From: an uncultured Eubacteriales bacterium
GTDB lineage: Bacteria; Bacillota; Clostridia; Oscillospirales; Oscillospiraceae
DNA: 23,959 nt
Assembly (NCBI GenBank): GCA_949744025.1
Contig: CATJWA010000272.1
Span: 1 to 23,959, forward strand
Reading direction: 5' to 3'
Shown: positions 13,571-22,031 of the stretch, piece by piece
Layout of the letters: the number at the start of each line of letters is the position of its first letter
Position numbering within the stretch: position 1 is the first letter of the stretch
Notes under the pieces: model-generated
What the model was told of the DNA's origin: nothing
The model's database searches: none
The model's input: the letters and a program-made list of their open reading frames with translations, nothing else
Made by a program: the position numbers and the translations under genes

Positions 13571-16500
13571 ACTGCAAGCCTATTGCCAGATGGCAGACCA
13601 TGCGGCAAAGCAGATTACCGGCAGCTCGGAAAACTGGAAAGCGTTTCTGCGAACCGCCGCCCGTCTCTACAAATACCCCTATAACGAGCAGGTGATGATT
13701 CACGCCCAGCGCCCAGATGCCACCGCCTGCGCGGAGTACGACTTCTGGAATGAGCGCATGGGTCGCTATGTGCGGCGCGGATCTACCGGCATTGCCCTTG
13801 TGGATGTCAGCGCAGACAAACCGCGCCTGAAATATGTGTTTGATGTTTCCGACACCGGCGGCAGGGAGTTTCCCCGCCGCCGTTTCCTTTGGGAATTGGA
13901 GCAGGAGCATTTTGACAGCGTGACCGCCATGCTGGAACGCAATTACGATGTCTCCGGCGAGGACGGCCTTGCCCTCCAGCTTGAGCGCGTGGCCGCCCAG
14001 CTTGCCGATGAATACTGGAACGACCACCAGCGGGATATTCTTGGCATCGTTGACGATTCCTTTTTAGAGGAATACGATGATTTCAACATCGGAGTGGCGT
14101 TCCGAAACGCCGCCGTTGTCAGCATCACCTACTCTCTCATGTCCCGCTGCGGCCTTGAACCGGACGAATACTTTGAGCATGAGGATTTTCTGAGCATCTT
14201 TGATTTCAATACCCCGCCGCTGATAGCCGCTCTTGGTACGGCGGTCAGCGAGAGCAGTCAACAGGTGCTGCGGCAGATCGAAGTCACTGTAAAAAATTAT
14301 GAGCGTGAAAGGAGCGCCGACCATGACAGAAATGACATACACGAAGAACGGAGACTATCTGATTCCCGACCTGAAACTGAGCGAAGTGCCGGAGGCGAGC
14401 CTCGGCAAGTACGGCAGGATGCGGAAGAAATACCTGAAGGAGCATCGCCCGATCCTGTGGAACAACATGATTCTCAGCGAGACGCTGTACCCGCACCTGC
14501 TGGAGATCGAGCAGACGGCACAGAACCGGCTGGAGCAGATGATGCCGAAGCTGGCGCAGGCGGCGGGCGCGACGGAGAGCCTGAAAGCCAGCGACCCGAT
14601 GAAGTGGGTGGGGCTGATGAACAACTGCAAGGCGCAGGCGGAGGAGATCATCCTGCGGGAGCTGGTGTTCAGCTAAATCCTTTCGGCGAGCCGCAGGAGG
14701 GTGAACAGCTTGCCCTGTTCCCCTCGGAAGCAGAACAAATAAAGAGCATTGCGGAAGCGGAGGAATTATCATCCTCCGCTTTTTCCATGCCTCCGGCAGA
14801 TAAGCCGGAAACACCTGCCAACGAGCTGCCCGCCGACTTTGCCTATAACGCGGTCAAAGAACACCACCCTGACGATATTGTGCTGTTTCAGGTGGGCGAC
14901 TTCTTTGAAATGTACGGCGAGGACGCCAAGACCGCCGCTGAGCTGCTGGGGCTGCATCTGACAACCCGCCCCGTCTCCGGCACTTTGCGGGTGGAGATGT
15001 GCGGTATACCGGCTCATGTGCTGGAACGGTATGTAGAAAAGCTCCGCGAACAGTATGGCGTAACAATTTCTGCTGTTGGAGAGGGCAATACGCGAAACAC
15101 CTATTCACTGGCAATGCTCCCGCAGAAAGGCGCGCAGGAAATGCGCGACGCCGTTGATTCGGGAAAGCAACTGAGCGACTTTGCCAAAGGCGACAGAGTT
15201 AAAATCCTTGCAGTAAATTTCCCAAATCACGCAGAGTATGTCGGACAGGTTGGCACAGTCAGCCGTACCGTAAAGCGCAGTAATCTTGTGTATATTGACT
15301 TGGACAACGGCGGCTCATACGGCTCATTCCCCGCTAATATAGACTTTGAAAAGACGCGGGAACAGACAATCGAAGCCGCCCCCACCATTCGGGAGCTGTA
15401 CGACTACTACAAGCCCATTGTGTTCGATGCGCTCTTGAAAGATACGGCATACCTGAACGCCTGCCGCAATTCTGACCGCGAAACCGCCTATTTAGAGGGC
15501 GCTGCCGCCATCAAGCGCGCCATTAACGGTGCTGACGATTTGCAGCTCACAAAGCTGTACTACGATGTAAGCGAGTTCCATAACCGCCTGCACCGCGAGG
15601 TGCTGAACGAAACCTATCCGCTCCTTTCCGAAACGCCGTATCAGGTCACGCAGGAGGATATAGACGATGTTTTGCGGGAGTGGAACGGCGATATAGAAAG
15701 CAAGCGGCGCGTGGTGCGCTATATGCAAGACCACGCCCGCGAAAAGGAAACCGCCGCATGGCTCGCCCGCGAGTATGGGCAGGGCTATGAGGACGCAGGC
15801 CCCTTTTTCATTACTGTGACCTCCCTTGCTGGTATGCCGCCAACCGAGCCGGTCAAGCTCACTTGGGCAAAGATGCAGCGCCGGATCGCCCAGCTCATCC
15901 GCGAGGATCAGTTTTTCACCGAGCAGGAAAAAGCCGTCCAGACGCGGGATTACAGCTTTGAATATCAGCTTTTAGACCGGCTGCGTACTGACTGCGACTA
16001 CTTTTTAGGCGCGGGAGGCCGCAGCGAAAAGCACCTGTGGGCAGGCAATGTGTACGATCAGATCAAAAAGATGCGGGAGCTTTACGATACCCTCCCCGAA
16101 AAACCCGAATGGCTGACAAAAGAGGCTATCGACGATTATGCCAGTCGCATGGCTGCGCGGTATGAGGTAGTGGTCTACCACCACTTTGAAAACGGCTTTG
16201 ACGAAAGACTGGACTACCAAACGCTGAAAGAGGCCAAAAAGGTGGCGCAGGGCTATGTAGACGGGACAATGGAGGATGACGGCTTTCGCTATGATGGCGC
16301 TGCCGTCTATGACTTGCAGGAAAAGCAATGGCTACACATCGTCGGCGACTTTCCGCTGGAGGATGCGTCCTCTCAGCCTGTGCTTGGCGTTACAGAAAAA
16401 GACAGTGCCGAGCAGCTTACATTGGACAGCGCAACCTCGCCGAAAATTTCGGCGAAGTCCGAGCCGTCCTATAAAGTGGGCGATACGGTCTATCTGGACG

Positions 16501-19500
16501 ATACCGCCTTTCTCATTGACGAGATACGGGACAGAGAAGTGTCCCTGCGCGACCCCACGCTGGCCTATCCCATCTTCCGCGCGGAAAACAGGGAAAACTT
16601 TGCACGACTGCTCCAGCGGGACGCGCGAAACAGCCGGATTACAGATTTCCTGTTTGCTGACTTGGCATCGGCTGACGGCGATTTGCTGGAAGTGCTTGGC
16701 GCTGAGAACGGTTTGCTTTCTTCAGACGAGAAAGAAGTCATCGCTTCATGGTTTCATGCAGGTGATGGTAATAGCCAGATTGCGGCGCTTTTGTCCGAAA
16801 TGACCTCTGACCGAGCTGAAACGATGGAGCTTGTAACCGGCGAGACAGCGGATTTTTTTACTTCTGCCGCTGGTATGGAGATCAACATTCTGGACAGCGA
16901 TGAGAACAAAAAGGCTGCGTTGTTTTTTCAATGGAGAGAAGTTGCGGCCGTTCTCCGCGCTTATTACCAAGCAAATACACTTACTGTATCCCATGAGACA
17001 TCAATCGAAGAAATACCTGCTCCTGAGATAGTCCAGTCGGAAACCGTTGCGGTCTATCCCACAGAACGAAACCACCTGCCCCACGATGTTATCATTGAAC
17101 GCCTGCACATAGACGAGCCAGCACAAGCGCCCGCCGCCGAAAACTTCCGTATCACCGATAATAACCTCGGTGTGGGCGGCGCAAAGACAAAGTTTCGCAG
17201 GAATATAGAGGCCATCACCCTGCTGCATGAGCTGGAGTTCGACGGCAGACAGGCCACGCCGGAAGAACAGGAGGTCTTGTCCCGCTATGTGGGCTGGGGT
17301 GGTCTGGCCGATGCCTTTGACGAAACCAAGGAAAATTGGGCGGACGAGTTCAAAGAGCTGTATGTTGTCCTCTCCCCGGAGGAATACAAGGCAGCTAAAG
17401 CGTCCACCCTCAACGCCCATTATACCAGTCCTACGGTCATTAAGGCCATTTACAAGGCCATCGGCGGCATGGGCTTTCAGACCGGCAACATTCTGGAACC
17501 GGCCATGGGCGTGGGCAATTTCTTCGGCTGCTTGCCGGAGGAAATGAGCAAAAGCCGCCTGTACGGTGTGGAGCTGGACAGCATCACCGGCAGGATCGCA
17601 AAGCAGCTCTATCCGCAGGCCAATATCACCGTCGCGGGCTTTGAGACAACAGACCGCAGGGACTTTTACGACCTCGCCATCGGCAATGTCCCCTTTGGGC
17701 AATACACCGTCAACGACCGGGCTTACAACAAGCTCGGTTTTTCCATTCACGATTATTTCTTCGCAAAGTCTCTCGACCAGGTGCGCCCCGGTGGTATTGT
17801 GGCTTTTGTCACCAGCCGCTACACCATGGATAAGCAGTCGCCGGAGGTACGCAGGTACATCGCGCAGCGGGCCGAGTTGCTGGGCGCGATCCGTCTGCCG
17901 AACAACGCTTTTAAGGCCAACGCCGGTACGGAGGTCGTGTCGGACATTATCTTCCTCCAAAAGAGGGACAGGCCGATTGACATTGAGCCGGATTGGGTGC
18001 ATCTCGGACAGAACGAGGACGGCTTTGCCATCAACAGCTATTTCCTCGACCATCCCGAAATGATGCTGGGTACGCCCACCTCGGAGAGTACCCAGTATGG
18101 CAGGCAGGATTTTACCCTCGCGCCGATAGAGGGTGCAGACCTCGCCGCACAGCTCCATGAGGCGGTACAGCACATCACCGGCGAATACTGGGAGGCTGAG
18201 CTGCCCGATCTCGGCGAGGATGAGGAAATCCGCGACACCATCCCCGCAGACCCCGATGTGAAAAACTACTCCTATACCCTTGTGGATGGAGAGGTCTACT
18301 TCCGCGAAAACAGCGTCATGGTGCGCCCCGATCTGAACGCCACCGCAAAGGAGCGCGTTAAGGGCATAATCGCCCTGCGGGATTGCGTCCATGCGCTGAT
18401 CGACCTGCAAATGGACGAATACGCCGCCGAAAGCGCCATCAAAGAGAAACAGGCCGAGCTGAACACCCTCTATGATGCTTATACCGCGAAATACGGCATT
18501 ATCAGCAGCAGAGGGAACAAGCTGGCCTTTTCGGACGATTCCGCATACTACCTCCTGTGTTCGCTGGAGGTGCTGGATGATGACGGCAATTTTGAGCGCA
18601 AGGCGGATATGTTCACCAAGCGCACCATTCGCCAGCAGCGCAGCGTCACATCGGTGGATACCGCGTCCGAGGCGCTGGCCGTCTCCATCGGCGAGCGGGC
18701 CAAGGTAGACCTGCCCTTTATGGCACAGCTCACCGGCAAAACCGAGGACGAGATCACCAAGGAGCTAAACGGCGTAATTTTCCATGACCCCATCCGGCAG
18801 GAATGGCAGACGGCGGACGAACACCTCTCCGGCAAAGTCCGGCTGAAGCTCCGGCAGGCCAGACGCGCCGCAGAGCATGACCCGGCCTATCAGCGCAATG
18901 TGGAGGCACTGGAACAGGCGCAGCCGGTTGACCTCGATGCCTCGGAGATCGAAATGCGCCTCGGCGTGGACTGGCTGGATGCCTCCTATATTCAGCAGTT
19001 CATGGTGGAGACTTTTCACACGCCGCCCTATCTACACGATGTTGTGAAAGTCGAACACTCCAAGTTCACCGCCGAATGGCATATTGACGCCAAGGGGCGT
19101 ATTCCCTCCAACGATGTCGCGGCCTTTACCACCTACGGCACAGAACGGGCCAGCGCATACGAGATTCTGGAGGACAGCTTAAACCTCCGCGACACCCGCA
19201 TTTATGACACTGTTGAGGACCCGGACGGCAAGGAGCGCCGCGTCCTGAACGCCAAGGAAACCACCCTCGCCGCACAGAAACAGCAGGCCATTAAGGACGC
19301 TTTCAAAGACTGGATTTGGAAAGACCCGGAGCGCCGCCAGACCCTTGTTGCATGGTACAACGAGAATATGAACGGCACACGCCCCCGCGAGTATGACGGA
19401 AGCCATATCGTGTTCTCCGGCATGAATCCTGAGATCGAGCTACGGGAGCATCAGAAAAGCGCCATTGCACACATCCTCTACGGCGGCAATACCCTCCTTG

Positions 19501-22031
19501 CCCACGAAGTAGGCGCAGGCAAGACCTTTGAAATGGTCGCCGCCTGCATGGAGAGTAAGCGCCTCGGCCTGTCCAGCAAAGCGATTATCGTTGTGCCGAA
19601 TCACCTGACCGAGCAATGGGCCTCTGAGTTCCTACGGCTGTACCCCTCGGCCAACCTGCTTGTCACCACCAAAAAAGACTTTGAAAAAAGCCGCCGCAAG
19701 AAGTTCTGCGCCCGCATCGCCACCGGCGACTATGATGCCGTTATTATCGGCCACTCCCAGTTTGAGCGTATTCCCATCAGCGTGGAGCGGCAGGAGCGGC
19801 TTTTGCAGGATCAGATCACCGAGATTGAAATTGGCCTCCGGCAGTTGGAGATGGAGAAAGGCGAGCATTTCTCCGTCAAGCAGATGGAGCGCACGAAAAA
19901 GAGCTTGGAGGCGCGGCTGGAAAAGCTGCAAGCAGACCATAAGAAAGACGATGCTGTGACCTTTGAACAGCTCGGCGTGGACAGGATGTTCGTGGATGAA
20001 TCGGATAATTATAAAAATCTGTTCCTCTACACAAAAATGCGGAATGTGGCGGGACTTTCCACCTCCGACGCGCAGAAATCCTCGGATATGTACAATAAGT
20101 GCCGGTATATGGACGAGCTGACCGGCGGGCGCGGCGTGGTCTTTGCCACCGGCACACCCGTCAGCAACAGCATGACCGAGCTTTACACCATCCAGCGGTA
20201 TTTGCAGTATGACCGCTTGCAGGAAATGGGCATGACCCACTTTGACTGCTGGGCCTCTCGCTTTGGAGAGACAACGACGGCGCTGGAGCTTGCCCCGGAG
20301 GGGACGGGCTACCGGGCGCGGACGCGCTTTGCCAAGTTCTTTAACCTGCCGGAGCTGATGAATCTCTTTAGGGAGGTCGCCGACATCAAGACGGCAGACC
20401 AGCTTGACCTGCCCACGCCGGAGGTGGAGTTCCATACCGTTGTTTCCAAGCCCACCGAGCATCAGCAGGCAATGGTAAAGGGGCTGTCAGAACGCGCATC
20501 AAAAGTCCACGCCGGAGGCGTGGACGCGAGCATTGACAATATGCTCAAGATAACCTCCGATGGGCGCAAGCTGGGCCTCGACCAGCGTATCATCAATCCG
20601 CTGCTGCCCGATGAATACGGCACAAAGGTCAATCAGTGTGTCGAAAACATCCTGCAATGCTGGCGGGAGGGCGACGCGGAAAAGCTCACCCAGCTTGTAT
20701 TCTGCGATATTTCCACGCCAAAGGTCAGCGCCGCCAAAGCGCAGGCAATGGCGGCAAAGGCCGAAGCCCAGAGCATCAACGGCGTGGAGTTGGCTGAGGC
20801 CGAGCGGGAAGTCCTCGCCTTTACGGTGTATGAGGACATCCGGCAGAAGCTGGTGGCCGCAGGTATACCCCCTGAACAGGTGGCCTTTATCCACGACGCC
20901 AACACAGACACACGAAAAAAGGAGCTGTTCGGGAAAGTCCGCAGCGGACAGGTGCGCGTCCTGATAGGCAGCACTGAGAAAATGGGAGCAGGTACGAATG
21001 TGCAGGATCGGCTCATTGCCTCCCATGACCTCGACTGCCCATGGCGGCCCCGCGACTTGAAGCAGCGCCTTGGCCGTATTGAGCGCCAAGGCAATCAAAA
21101 TGAGAAAGTCCGCGTCTATCGCTATGTCACCGAGGGGACCTTTGACGCTTACCTCTGGCAGACCATAGAGACAAAACAGAAGTTTATCTCTCAGATCATG
21201 TCCAGTAAAAACCCTGTGCGCTCCTGCGAGGATGTGGACGATACCGCGCTCAATTACGCGGAGATCAAAGCCCTGTGCGCTGGCGACCCGCGTATCAAAG
21301 AGCGTATGGATTTGGATATTGAGGTCACCAAGCTCAAAATTATGAAAGCCGACCATCAGAGCAAGCAATACCGGCTGGAAGATAACCTGATGAAACACTT
21401 TCCCGCGAAGATCGAGGAATACAAGGGCTACATCGCCGGTTTTCAGGCAGACGCAAAAACGCTGGCGGCGCACCCGCTGCCTGCGGAGGGCTTTGTAGGT
21501 ATGACGGTGAGGGGCGATACCCTGACCGACAAGGAAAACGCCGGTGCTGCGCTGCTGGATGCCTGCAAGGAGGTCAAGGCCGGTGAAAGCATGGTGATCG
21601 GCGAATATCGCGGCCTTACCATGCAGGTGGCATTCACCATGTTTGAATACGAGTTGACGCTCAAAGGACAGATGACATACAAAATTGACCTCGGCTCAGA
21701 TCCGCGCGGCAATATCCAGCGCATAGAAAATGAGCTTTCCCGGATTCCCACTCGGCTGCAAGGCGTGGAAAACCAGCTCTCTAACCTGTACGCGCAGGTG
21801 GAGGCCGCGAAAGCAGAGGTCGGGAAGCCGTTTCCCCATGAGGAAGCATTGCGGGAGAAAACGGCGCGCCTGACCGAGCTGAATACCGAGCTGGATTTGG
21901 AAAGCCAAGGCCATACGACGGAACAGACGGTTGCGAAGTCCGCCCGTCCCTCGGTGCTGGATAAGCTGAAAGCGCCCTGCGTACATGGCACATCGGAAAA
22001 GAAAAAATCTCACGAATTGGAGGTCAGATGA
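13560..22031 (+). CDS. Giant polyvalent protein: ArdC-N-like, MutS-N-like, LPD, N6-methylase, SNF2 helicase
   Basis: This is a 2,823-residue protein starting at ATG 13560 (MPSKLQAYCQMADHAAKQIT). In order it shows an ArdC-N-like domain (about 28-85), a low-complexity linker (about 255-373) that overlaps tnpV, and QLALF at 383-387. A MutS domain-I-like region follows (about 418-510, FQVGDFFEMYGEDA). Next come LPD-type modules including DYFLGAGGRSEKHLWAGNVY. An N6-methylase domain has EPAMGVGNF at 1313-1321 and NVPF at 1376-1379. An SNF2-type helicase has GAGKT at 1985-1989, DESD at 2146-2149, TGTPVSNS near 2195 and QRLGRIERQ from 2502. A helical tail ends RPSVLDKLK. Such ICE and phage polyvalent proteins are proposed to protect or process incoming DNA. 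The catalytic activities are inferred. It is coupled to both neighbours by overlaps. Confidence 0.9.
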   Translation: MPSKLQAYCQMADHAAKQITGSSENWKAFLRTAARLYKYPYNEQVMIHAQRPDATACAEYDFWNERMGRYVRRGSTGIALVDVSADKPRLKYVFDVSDTGGREFPRRRFLWELEQEHFDSVTAMLERNYDVSGEDGLALQLERVAAQLADEYWNDHQRDILGIVDDSFLEEYDDFNIGVAFRNAAVVSITYSLMSRCGLEPDEYFEHEDFLSIFDFNTPPLIAALGTAVSESSQQVLRQIEVTVKNYERERSADHDRNDIHEERRLSDSRPETERSAGGEPRQVRQDAEEIPEGASPDPVEQHDSQRDAVPAPAGDRADGTEPAGADDAEAGAGGGRDGEPESQRPDEVGGADEQLQGAGGGDHPAGAGVQLNPFGEPQEGEQLALFPSEAEQIKSIAEAEELSSSAFSMPPADKPETPANELPADFAYNAVKEHHPDDIVLFQVGDFFEMYGEDAKTAAELLGLHLTTRPVSGTLRVEMCGIPAHVLERYVEKLREQYGVTISAVGEGNTRNTYSLAMLPQKGAQEMRDAVDSGKQLSDFAKGDRVKILAVNFPNHAEYVGQVGTVSRTVKRSNLVYIDLDNGGSYGSFPANIDFEKTREQTIEAAPTIRELYDYYKPIVFDALLKDTAYLNACRNSDRETAYLEGAAAIKRAINGADDLQLTKLYYDVSEFHNRLHREVLNETYPLLSETPYQVTQEDIDDVLREWNGDIESKRRVVRYMQDHAREKETAAWLAREYGQGYEDAGPFFITVTSLAGMPPTEPVKLTWAKMQRRIAQLIREDQFFTEQEKAVQTRDYSFEYQLLDRLRTDCDYFLGAGGRSEKHLWAGNVYDQIKKMRELYDTLPEKPEWLTKEAIDDYASRMAARYEVVVYHHFENGFDERLDYQTLKEAKKVAQGYVDGTMEDDGFRYDGAAVYDLQEKQWLHIVGDFPLEDASSQPVLGVTEKDSAEQLTLDSATSPKISAKSEPSYKVGDTVYLDDTAFLIDEIRDREVSLRDPTLAYPIFRAENRENFARLLQRDARNSRITDFLFADLASADGDLLEVLGAENGLLSSDEKEVIASWFHAGDGNSQIAALLSEMTSDRAETMELVTGETADFFTSAAGMEINILDSDENKKAALFFQWREVAAVLRAYYQANTLTVSHETSIEEIPAPEIVQSETVAVYPTERNHLPHDVIIERLHIDEPAQAPAAENFRITDNNLGVGGAKTKFRRNIEAITLLHELEFDGRQATPEEQEVLSRYVGWGGLADAFDETKENWADEFKELYVVLSPEEYKAAKASTLNAHYTSPTVIKAIYKAIGGMGFQTGNILEPAMGVGNFFGCLPEEMSKSRLYGVELDSITGRIAKQLYPQANITVAGFETTDRRDFYDLAIGNVPFGQYTVNDRAYNKLGFSIHDYFFAKSLDQVRPGGIVAFVTSRYTMDKQSPEVRRYIAQRAELLGAIRLPNNAFKANAGTEVVSDIIFLQKRDRPIDIEPDWVHLGQNEDGFAINSYFLDHPEMMLGTPTSESTQYGRQDFTLAPIEGADLAAQLHEAVQHITGEYWEAELPDLGEDEEIRDTIPADPDVKNYSYTLVDGEVYFRENSVMVRPDLNATAKERVKGIIALRDCVHALIDLQMDEYAAESAIKEKQAELNTLYDAYTAKYGIISSRGNKLAFSDDSAYYLLCSLEVLDDDGNFERKADMFTKRTIRQQRSVTSVDTASEALAVSIGERAKVDLPFMAQLTGKTEDEITKELNGVIFHDPIRQEWQTADEHLSGKVRLKLRQARRAAEHDPAYQRNVEALEQAQPVDLDASEIEMRLGVDWLDASYIQQFMVETFHTPPYLHDVVKVEHSKFTAEWHIDAKGRIPSNDVAAFTTYGTERASAYEILEDSLNLRDTRIYDTVEDPDGKERRVLNAKETTLAAQKQQAIKDAFKDWIWKDPERRQTLVAWYNENMNGTRPREYDGSHIVFSGMNPEIELREHQKSAIAHILYGGNTLLAHEVGAGKTFEMVAACMESKRLGLSSKAIIVVPNHLTEQWASEFLRLYPSANLLVTTKKDFEKSRRKKFCARIATGDYDAVIIGHSQFERIPISVERQERLLQDQITEIEIGLRQLEMEKGEHFSVKQMERTKKSLEARLEKLQADHKKDDAVTFEQLGVDRMFVDESDNYKNLFLYTKMRNVAGLSTSDAQKSSDMYNKCRYMDELTGGRGVVFATGTPVSNSMTELYTIQRYLQYDRLQEMGMTHFDCWASRFGETTTALELAPEGTGYRARTRFAKFFNLPELMNLFREVADIKTADQLDLPTPEVEFHTVVSKPTEHQQAMVKGLSERASKVHAGGVDASIDNMLKITSDGRKLGLDQRIINPLLPDEYGTKVNQCVENILQCWREGDAEKLTQLVFCDISTPKVSAAKAQAMAAKAEAQSINGVELAEAEREVLAFTVYEDIRQKLVAAGIPPEQVAFIHDANTDTRKKELFGKVRSGQVRVLIGSTEKMGAGTNVQDRLIASHDLDCPWRPRDLKQRLGRIERQGNQNEKVRVYRYVTEGTFDAYLWQTIETKQKFISQIMSSKNPVRSCEDVDDTALNYAEIKALCAGDPRIKERMDLDIEVTKLKIMKADHQSKQYRLEDNLMKHFPAKIEEYKGYIAGFQADAKTLAAHPLPAEGFVGMTVRGDTLTDKENAGAALLDACKEVKAGESMVIGEYRGLTMQVAFTMFEYELTLKGQMTYKIDLGSDPRGNIQRIENELSRIPTRLQGVENQLSNLYAQVEAAKAEVGKPFPHEEALREKTARLTELNTELDLESQGHTTEQTVAKSARPSVLDKLKAPCVHGTSEKKKSHELEVR
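14323..14676 (+). CDS. tnpV: TnpV family protein, nested out of frame in the giant gene
   Basis: A complete 117-codon gene lies in the +1 frame relative to the giant gene. It begins MTEMTYTKNGDYLIPDLKLS and continues YGRMRKKYLKEHRPILWNNM, DPMKWVGLMNNCKAQAEEII and LRELVFS. This is the whole length and N-to-C layout of TnpV, named from Tn4451-type transposons. GAAAGGAG lies 8 nt before the ATG. The protein looks natural (hydrophobic, Lys/Leu/Met mix), whereas the giant protein's reading of the same DNA is low-complexity Gly, Asp, Glu, Arg, Ala and Pro, as expected of an overprinted frame. The giant frame stays open through it. Function is unknown; a small helical DNA- or protein-binding factor is plausible. 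Confidence 0.82.
   Translation: MTEMTYTKNGDYLIPDLKLSEVPEASLGKYGRMRKKYLKEHRPILWNNMILSETLYPHLLEIEQTAQNRLEQMMPKLAQAAGATESLKASDPMKWVGLMNNCKAQAEEIILRELVFS
16431..16459. repeat. Palindromic element copy 1, in-frame in giant gene
   Basis: ACCTCGCCGAAA and TTTCGGCGAAGT form 12-bp arms, with one mismatch, around a single central A. The palindrome is read in frame as T-SPKISAKS at residues 959-967 of the giant protein, in a linker just before YKVGDTVYLDD. Twenty-eight of 29 bases are the same in a second copy at 23060-23088, while the flanks are unrelated. Confidence 0.75.

Noticed and set aside
14280..14700. Giant gene broken by a tnpV insertion
   Set aside because: The giant frame has no stop through the region and resumes with a sensible linker (NPFGEPQEGEQLALF), so the overlap is tolerated rather than disruptive.
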